DNA from: Ruminococcus gauvreauii
Lineage (GTDB): Bacteria > Bacillota > Clostridia > Lachnospirales > Lachnospiraceae
Assembly: GCF_025151995.1 (NCBI RefSeq)
Contig: NZ_CP102290.1
Location: 930,001-994,000, forward strand
Direction of reading: 5' to 3'
DNA: 64,000 bases
The first letter of the stretch is position 1, and each line of letters opens with the position of its first letter. The position numbers were made by a program, and so were the translations under genes. Shown here piece after piece: positions 58,303-64,000 of the stretch. The notes under the pieces are model-generated. The model was not told where the DNA came from. It searched no databases and saw nothing but the letters and a program-made list of their open reading frames with translations.

Positions 58303-60912
58303 TTATTTATTACGTTCTTTATAGTAAAAATGCAGATAAATACTTCCTAAAGGATCATTAGTATTCCAACCGTTATGCTGCAATCTTGCTTCCAACTGCT
58401 CCAGCATCGTATAATCCTTCTCTGCGCAGTTTCCCGCATATCTCAAATACGGTTTTAATTTGACCTTCAGGTTTTCCCACGTAGCCGCCGGCTTTTGTGC
58501 GAAGGCTGTCATGACTCGCAATTCATTTGTAGAACGCCTGTCTATCCCATCTGCTCCGCCAATGAAACGTTTCCTCTCCAGCCGTTCCGCAATTCCCAGA
58601 AGCTGTCCATACAAAGCACTCCGCATATCCTTTACATCTTTCCATGACTGAGGTTCTCCGGAAAACTGTGTTTTCTGATAAAATGTCCGAAGCATGGCAT
58701 AGTATCCATGCAGAAAGCTGCCATCTAACGACTCCGTCGTCACTCTCTCTGGTTGTGAAAATTGCATTTCCGTAATTTCAATCAACCACTGGTAATAATC
58801 AGCCTTATCACCCAATTTTTCCAAATAGGGAATCAGCTTGTCATGAAGTCTTCCCCAGCTCTCATATGGTCTTGCTGCAAATACTGACATCATTTGCATG
58901 GCATTCGTCATACCAGTTCGTTCTCCATCACTCTCCTCCCTCTCCGCAGCATCTGCAATCGCCACTAAACATCCGTACAGCTCAGAACGCCGCTTTGGCA
59001 GCTTGTGCAGAACTTTATCCTTACCTTCTCTTTTCGCAGTCGGTTCCCATTTTTGAAAAAGCTTCTGTTTCTGACTGGAAAATCCCTGCAAAAATTCCAA
59101 TGATAACTCGCCTCTTTCGTATCGATCCTCCCCCGAAAATAACTGCTCTATTTCTTCTAAAATGATCTGATATATTTTACCCTCTGAGCCTAGTTTTTTA
59201 AAACTCGGAATCAACTTCTCATGAATCTTCAGCCATGTTTCAAACGGGTGCTGTACGAATTTCTGCATAAGCCGGACGGCATTCGTAGGGTAATCCCGCC
59301 CCTTATCCATCGCTCTTTCTTCCATTAAATCAGCCACCGCCAAAAGACGGCCGTATAAGTAATCCGGTCTTTTTGAATCAGCCTGTAGTTCCGGGCCAAA
59401 TACTTCACAAGCTTCTCCCAATCCACGCTTTTGGAAACAATAAATCATCGCACACGCAGTATCGACACTGTTTTCCCATGCAGACCTGGACCATTGCCGA
59501 TCTTTCCCGCCGACAAATGCAAGCGGTGCGCATACCCTATAAAATGCACTGCGGACAATATCAAACGGTAACGGCTGCTTGTCCACAATACAGGTCAAAA
59601 TCCTGGACTGCAGTTTACGCATCAATTTAGTATGGGATTTTTCGCATTTCAAATCTCTTTTGGCCGCATTTACCGCATCGATTCCCATAACAGCAATGGC
59701 AATATGCTCCGGGTTCGGCGTTACTATTTCTTTTGTTTTCTTTCTCCAGGAATAGCGCCACCAACAGCACTCCTTATACCAGTCTTCTAAACGCCCCACA
59801 TATTCATTTCCAGAACATTCCTGATAATAGGTAACAGACATCCTTCCATCCGTCGCCGACTCCAGTCCCAATATTACCGCGGAATTTGTCCGTTCCGGAT
59901 TATAATCATGAAGCCTGCCTCCATAGCCACGCGCAGCAGACATCACTTCCCGGGCATAACTTTCAAACGTATCAATAATTGAATCTAAAACGGCATCTTC
60001 CTCGTCTTCTTCCTCTTCAATAAAACCGTTCTTTTCATCAATCGGAGCTTTCATAAGCGCCCCATTTGTATTCCATACCACCCATGTCATGCCATATTTC
60101 TGCATTCCCTGGCGCGTGATGAGCCAGATCAGAGCGTTATGGGCACGGACAGACGCATCAAAACTAACAATCGCCGCACTACGGTCACCAACAAAACGCC
60201 CCCTGTACTGAAACGGGAATTCAGAATCCTTCGCCGAAATCAGTTTCGCATTTCCTTGTAACTTCGGATGGTTCTCAACAGAAGGAAGCATTTTTCCTTC
60301 CACATAGCAGAAATCTCTGACACCCGGCAGTTTATCCGCCAGATAGCGGCTCCAGCTTTCCTTTATATCTGCTCTGAGCCAGAGATCATCACTTCCCCCA
60401 TCCTGCATCTGAACAGAGAAACAGACCATTGCCTTTGCATCCTCTCCTGCACCTTCACGCTTTTCTGTATTTTTGTAATACTTCAGTTTCAAATTAGGCT
60501 GAGATTCCAGATCAGCAAGAAGCGTGTGCCCATCTAAATAGGTATATACTGTACGCAGACAGGACGGTGCATACGGCTGCTCACACCACGCATTCATCTG
60601 TTCCATATACCGTCCGAACCGCCTCAAATTTTTATCCTCATAGACCAGATATTTCAGCTGCTCTGTCAAGGGGAACGGGGCTCCATTATCTCCTGTACGG
60701 CTTTCCGCCTGCGGCGTGCTGGGTATCTCCTGAAATTGGTTCTCATCCATCAGCTCATCTGCCGATACGAACCCTCCATCCTGCGAAATCACCACATGAT
60801 ATTTTACTTTTTTACGTACAAATCCCAGCGGAACAAGCATAACCGACTCTTTCGATTGGTCACAGATAATACCGGCATCATATGCCTCACATAGTTTCTG
60901 CATCCAACTCAT
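58303..60912 (-). CDS. cas8c: Cas8c (Csd1) large subunit with triplicated C-terminal module
   Basis: An 869-residue protein; typical Cas8c is about 550-650. Residues 1-510 match Csd1 (MSWMQKLCEAYDAG; YHVVISQDGGFVSADEL; RSAAIVSFDASVRAHNALIW; ILGLESATDGRMSVTYYQ). From 515 on, a ~107-residue module occurs three times: 515-622, 641-748 and 763-869. Each begins with LYGxLLxxAD/E, then TN-E/A-xxxM-xxF-xxxP-xxTW-xxxxxKLxPYxxKLG, and ends with a GFxxQ or GYYxM-type segment. In type I-C the C-terminus of Cas8c is also translated separately as Cas11, the small subunit. GGAGGGG lies six bases before the ATG. Confidence 0.93.
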   Translation of the reverse strand: MSWMQKLCEAYDAGIICDQSKESVMLVPLGFVRKKVKYHVVISQDGGFVSADELMDENQFQEIPSTPQAESRTGDNGAPFPLTEQLKYLVYEDKNLRRFGRYMEQMNAWCEQPYAPSCLRTVYTYLDGHTLLADLESQPNLKLKYYKNTEKREGAGEDAKAMVCFSVQMQDGGSDDLWLRADIKESWSRYLADKLPGVRDFCYVEGKMLPSVENHPKLQGNAKLISAKDSEFPFQYRGRFVGDRSAAIVSFDASVRAHNALIWLITRQGMQKYGMTWVVWNTNGALMKAPIDEKNGFIEEEEDEEDAVLDSIIDTFESYAREVMSAARGYGGRLHDYNPERTNSAVILGLESATDGRMSVTYYQECSGNEYVGRLEDWYKECCWWRYSWRKKTKEIVTPNPEHIAIAVMGIDAVNAAKRDLKCEKSHTKLMRKLQSRILTCIVDKQPLPFDIVRSAFYRVCAPLAFVGGKDRQWSRSAWENSVDTACAMIYCFQKRGLGEACEVFGPELQADSKRPDYLYGRLLAVADLMEERAMDKGRDYPTNAVRLMQKFVQHPFETWLKIHEKLIPSFKKLGSEGKIYQIILEEIEQLFSGEDRYERGELSLEFLQGFSSQKQKLFQKWEPTAKREGKDKVLHKLPKRRSELYGCLVAIADAAEREESDGERTGMTNAMQMMSVFAARPYESWGRLHDKLIPYLEKLGDKADYYQWLIEITEMQFSQPERVTTESLDGSFLHGYYAMLRTFYQKTQFSGEPQSWKDVKDMRSALYGQLLGIAERLERKRFIGGADGIDRRSTNELRVMTAFAQKPAATWENLKVKLKPYLRYAGNCAEKDYTMLEQLEARLQHNGWNTNDPLGSIYLHFYYKERNK
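58306..59370 (-). repeat. Three tandem Cas11-like modules within cas8c
   Basis: Coding blocks 59370-59047 (A), 58992-58669 (B) and 58626-58306 (C) encode related ~107-residue helical modules joined by 14-18 residue linkers. Shared positions include LYGRLL/LYGCLV/LYGQLL, PTNAV/MTNAM/STNEL, HPFETW/RPYESW/KPAATW, and EKLIPSFKKLG/DKLIPYLEKLG/VKLKPYLRYAG. The copies have diverged, so this is not a recent assembly artefact. Copy B ends most like the C-terminus of ordinary Cas8c. Confidence 0.85.
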
Positions 60913-61663
60913 TCGTTACCCCTCCTTCCCCGGCAAATTCCTGCCGCAGCGAATCTTCCTCCAAACCGCTGAAGTTGTTAAACTCTTTCCCGAATTTTTT
61001 TGCTTTCATCGCACGTATGCTTCGCTTCATCTCTTCCGGTATCTCCTCCGGCAAAGGGAACTGAACCACCCCATCCACCATCTTCGGCCTCCAGAATCTG
61101 GCCGTCAAAATATCGTGTCCAGTCTCATCCGGATAATCAAATCCATGAAACACGACCCCAAACTCCAGCTCTCCATATTGATCATAATAGCTTTCTCCTT
61201 CGCCGAACGTGCAGGGTTCCACATACCCCTGGCATTCTCTCGTCCCCAGGAAAATATCTTTGCGCCCGCCTTTTTCCACCATACGCTTTGCAATATTGTG
61301 GTGCTTATGCTCGTTAAAATCCTGCTCCAGGTCCCCACGGCGGTTCTCATTAAAAATAAAATGCGCCCTGACCTGATAAGATACATCCGCCAGATAGGTA
61401 TAGACAGACAATGTATTCTTTGGCGCAACATAGCTGATTGGACGGATATTTTTAGACTCCGTGCGAATCGGCTTCATGATCCTCAACTCATCCACTATCC
61501 AAATAATCGAGGGCTTCCAATAGATACTTTCTGTAATTCCTTTCAGCGCCTGATATGTCGGAAGCATATAGCTTAACTTTTCTCCGCCCATTCTGGCAAT
61601 CGGATCACTGAACAGAGCATAATTTCCCGATACGCAATACTCAATTTGATTTCTGTTTTTCAA
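60887..61663 (-). CDS. cas5: Cas5c (Cas5d) crRNA-processing subunit
   Basis: A 258-residue RAMP protein which in type I-C cleaves the repeat RNA and caps the crRNA 5' handle. YALFSDPIARMGGEKLSYML and ALKGITESIYWKPSIIW are the family N-terminal motifs. The loop FNEHKHHNIAKRMVEKGGRK carries Lys/His residues of the catalytic region. I chose the TTG at 61663 because AGGGGGAA lies seven bases before it; an ATG 33 bases earlier lacks such a site. It overlaps the cas8c start by 26 bases. Confidence 0.94.
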   Translation of the reverse strand: MKNRNQIEYCVSGNYALFSDPIARMGGEKLSYMLPTYQALKGITESIYWKPSIIWIVDELRIMKPIRTESKNIRPISYVAPKNTLSVYTYLADVSYQVRAHFIFNENRRGDLEQDFNEHKHHNIAKRMVEKGGRKDIFLGTRECQGYVEPCTFGEGESYYDQYGELEFGVVFHGFDYPDETGHDILTARFWRPKMVDGVVQFPLPEEIPEEMKRSIRAMKAKKFGKEFNNFSGLEEDSLRQEFAGEGGVTNELDAETM

Positions 61664-61708
61664 TATGGCATTCCCCCTTAACTTTATAAATCCCATTGAT
61701 ATAAAAAG

Positions 61709-64000
61709 TTACATTATGAGATCCTTCATTTCCTGCGGCATAATCTTGACACCGGCCCAAACATCATAGTACTCTTCCTTTAAAACAACCGCACCGGTCT
61801 CTCCCAGAGAATTCAGCGCACCCTCCTTTGCCAGACGCTCAAAAACATGCTCAAATAGATTCACACTGTATTGCTGGGCTTCTTTCAAATACTTAATTTC
61901 CTCACCCAGCGTATGCTGACCAGCTAATTTTTCTATCAGCTCCTTGCCCCCGCCATAAGGAACTATCACGCTTTTTGTTTTTTGGTCAATGACCTGAAAA
62001 ACTGCGCCCGCCGTCCGGAAACTCTGGCGAAATCTTTTACTTAAACGTGAAGATCGATCCTCCGGCTTGTTCTTAGCAGCTATTATACAACCACTATTTG
62101 TCGAAAGCATGGTAATCAAATCAGAGTTCCATTCTTTATACGGATATTTTTCAACCTTCCGAGTATACTCCTCTTCTTTTATAAAATATTTTTTTATCAT
62201 CTCTGGATCTCCCAACTCATCCGGGTTCCCCATATTACTGAGCAGGCTCATACTGATCTCTTTACCTTTTTGAATATCCGGTAATCGTCCCAGTCTCTCC
62301 TCGGCAAGGTTCCATAAATATACCGTTCCCATATCCGCTTCACAGTTCCTGTTGCAGCGCCCTGCTGCCTGAATCATGCTTGGAATATCAGCCAGACTTC
62401 TGATCACAACCGGAAAGCTCACGTTTATCCCCGCCTCGATCAATGCTGTGGAAACGCAGCAAACCCGCCTTTTCTTTTTCAGCCAGGCCTTGACCCAGCG
62501 TAATATCTCTTTACGGTGCATTGGACACATCAGCGTGCTTAGATGTACACACAAAACCACATTTCCCACACTCTCTTCGGCGCACTTCTCAAGCTCTTCA
62601 TCTGTAAGTTCCTGCTGAATTTCTGCCAACCTATAACCCAATCCCTCTAGCTGCTCATAAATCCCTCGAAACAGATTCCAGGCAGCATCTTTTGTGTTCA
62701 CGATAGTCAGCACAGATTTTTCCTTTTGGACAAACGTGGAGATTTCATCGGCAGCCTCCTGATAGGTACGCACTCCCAACTGAGGAACATAAGTCACCCG
62801 TTTTAATTTCTTATACAACGCTTCAGCCTCCGGGACCAGTTCCTGCGAGGTGAGACTCAGATTAGGCTGTGTCGCTGTACACAGCAATACCGTACAGTTA
62901 CAATACTGTGCAAGAAATCCGATAGCCTTTGTGAACAGTTCCCGGCATTTTTTCGGCAGAGCCTGAATTTCATCAAAAATAAGAACTGAATTTACAAGGC
63001 GGTTCATTCTCCTCACCTTGCCATTCCCATTCCGAAACAATGAATCCAGAAACTGGACCAAACTACTCAGAATTATATCACTGTCCCACCGTTCTGCCAA
63101 TCTGCGATAGTTTTTCTCATCCTCCTCATCTTCCAGCACAACGTTGGAATGATGCTCCAAAATAGATGGATAATCTGACAACGCCTTTCTGATATCCCTT
63201 GAATTTTGATCCAAGATAGTGTTCATGGGTATAAAATAAAAGACTCTCTCCTGCTTATTATTTTTCGCCTGAGCCAGCGCAAATCTCAGGCTTGAATACG
63301 TCTTTCCCCCTCCCGTGGGAACTGATAAAGTATAAATTCCCGGGCCAAATTCTCCTGCAGTCCTGCAGCAATCCGATATATCCCATCTGATTCTGGCCAG
63401 TTTTCCTTCTTTAGGGAAATCTTCCATATAATTTTCCAGTACCATAAGAAGTTTTTCCCAGTCCGGCAGATCATCTTTTGACGTTTCAAATGGATCCGCA
63501 TCATATTCGAAGCATGCGGAATCCCATCTGTCTGAATCAACAAGAATACTCAGCAAAAGTCGGGCGAGCATTCCCCATTCAAAGGAATACTTATCTAACC
63601 CAAACCTTTCCAATTCGCTGCATGCATCTGCGAACAGCTCGTCTAATTCATCAGAAGACGCTACTTCATCGTAAAAATTGTCCATTGCTTCCATATAATA
63701 ATTGCCCGGTTGTTCCCGCAATCCCTCTAAAAATGGAGAGCTGCCGGAATCATTCAGGCAATCCGGTAAACCGGCATGATGACCATAAATACACAAAGAA
63801 ATCACCTGTGCTGCCTGTCTTTCCTTCGACGCTTTCTCTGGCATCCACCAACGCTGCTCAACATAAAGCGCCCCCAGACCGGCGTGATTCGGATGCTTGC
63901 TGCCAATACCCTCCAGATGGTCCTGCCAATCCGCGTTCCCTTTCCCGAAATCGTGAAGCAGCCCAATTAGCTTTGCCAATGTACCAAGCCCTAGTTTTTC
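61709..64000 (-). CDS. cas3: Cas3 HD nuclease-helicase, N-terminus beyond the window
   Basis: At least 763 residues; the frame stays open to the right edge, so the N-terminal part, including the first HD-site His, is missing. Visible HD motifs are LIGLLHDFGKGNADWQDHL and YGHHAG. The SF2 helicase has Walker A VPTGGGKTYSS, Walker B with DExx box LIFDEIQALP, motif III LLCTATQPN and motif VI QAAGRCNRN. Cas3 is recruited by Cascade to unwind and degrade target DNA. It is first in the operon (46 bases before cas5). No promoter is visible because it lies outside the window. Confidence 0.95.
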   Translation of the reverse strand, partial: EKLGLGTLAKLIGLLHDFGKGNADWQDHLEGIGSKHPNHAGLGALYVEQRWWMPEKASKERQAAQVISLCIYGHHAGLPDCLNDSGSSPFLEGLREQPGNYYMEAMDNFYDEVASSDELDELFADACSELERFGLDKYSFEWGMLARLLLSILVDSDRWDSACFEYDADPFETSKDDLPDWEKLLMVLENYMEDFPKEGKLARIRWDISDCCRTAGEFGPGIYTLSVPTGGGKTYSSLRFALAQAKNNKQERVFYFIPMNTILDQNSRDIRKALSDYPSILEHHSNVVLEDEEDEKNYRRLAERWDSDIILSSLVQFLDSLFRNGNGKVRRMNRLVNSVLIFDEIQALPKKCRELFTKAIGFLAQYCNCTVLLCTATQPNLSLTSQELVPEAEALYKKLKRVTYVPQLGVRTYQEAADEISTFVQKEKSVLTIVNTKDAAWNLFRGIYEQLEGLGYRLAEIQQELTDEELEKCAEESVGNVVLCVHLSTLMCPMHRKEILRWVKAWLKKKRRVCCVSTALIEAGINVSFPVVIRSLADIPSMIQAAGRCNRNCEADMGTVYLWNLAEERLGRLPDIQKGKEISMSLLSNMGNPDELGDPEMIKKYFIKEEEYTRKVEKYPYKEWNSDLITMLSTNSGCIIAAKNKPEDRSSRLSKRFRQSFRTAGAVFQVIDQKTKSVIVPYGGGKELIEKLAGQHTLGEEIKYLKEAQQYSVNLFEHVFERLAKEGALNSLGETGAVVLKEEYYDVWAGVKIMPQEMKDLIM

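Noticed and set aside
58306..59370. Definite internal start for a separate Cas11 protein within cas8c
   Set aside because: The strongest Shine-Dalgarno-like stretch (GGGAGGAG in module B) precedes an ATG that is out of frame; in-frame candidates are weak. Left as a question, not a feature.
1..64000. tRNA, rRNA, prophage or integrase genes
   Set aside because: None recognised on either strand; the IS3 element is the only clear mobile element.

Overview
The window looks like a chromosomal segment of an anaerobic, spore-forming Firmicute, most likely a gut Lachnospiraceae (Clostridia). Signs are the PdaA-type and LysM-GH18 cortex proteins, AGGAGG-type ribosome binding sites with frequent GTG/TTG starts, a glycine-for-cysteine PurF paralogue, a 50-residue MAKAGMRRPDP-type protein, a formate/nitrite channel, and many small regulator-plus-transporter units. 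This assignment is inference; there is no rRNA or tRNA gene to anchor it.

Layout. 1-2.1 kb: end of a formate/nitrite channel, an SDR oxidoreductase and a divergent TetR regulator. 2.1-5.8 kb: an unusual three-gene export unit (ATPase, secreted CARDB-like protein, MacB-like permease). 6-9.9 kb: a sugar ABC operon with a consensus promoter and an intercistronic hairpin. 10-17.4 kb: CsoR-like regulator, MgtE, a PBP plus VanY-like carboxypeptidase pair, an ArsC/Spx-like protein, a YkgJ-HAD fusion and a NUDIX protein. 17.4-19.5 kb: a complex palindromic element, then an ECF sigma factor and DUF4179 pair. 19.5-24.9 kb: MerR/MATE divergent pair, a Mef-like efflux gene behind a leader-peptide attenuator, and BrnQ. 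24.9-30 kb: PdaA, a spore-type glycosidase, a PurF-like protein and HtrA. 30-41.8 kb: AraC, a GGDEF-EAL protein, a flavodoxin-ferredoxin, an Fpg-like protein without catalytic residues, EamA, RsmH, CAT-like, GntR, a macrodomain/sirtuin pair, HxlR and serine acetyltransferase. 41.8-44.2 kb: decayed PAP2 and NUDIX genes around an XRE regulator, then an HD protein and a 50-aa protein. 44.2-53.4 kb: an ABC/two-component module, CDF/MarR, and a CMD/cupin/flavodoxin operon with divergent LysR.

53.4-64 kb: an IS3-family element sits next to a type I-C CRISPR-Cas locus whose genes run cas3-cas5-cas8c-cas7-cas4-cas1-cas2 on the minus strand and end in an 8-repeat array. cas3 runs off the right edge. 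The outstanding oddity is Cas8c: 869 residues, with its C-terminal (Cas11-like) module present in three tandem copies.

The two observations I rate highest are this triplicated Cas8c and the macrolide-type attenuator (leader peptide MFVIRFR, anti-terminator-capable hairpins, terminator) before the Mef-like pump. Several enzyme paralogues have lost key catalytic residues while otherwise looking intact (PurF-like, Fpg-like, the GGDEF domain), which suggests altered roles rather than decay.
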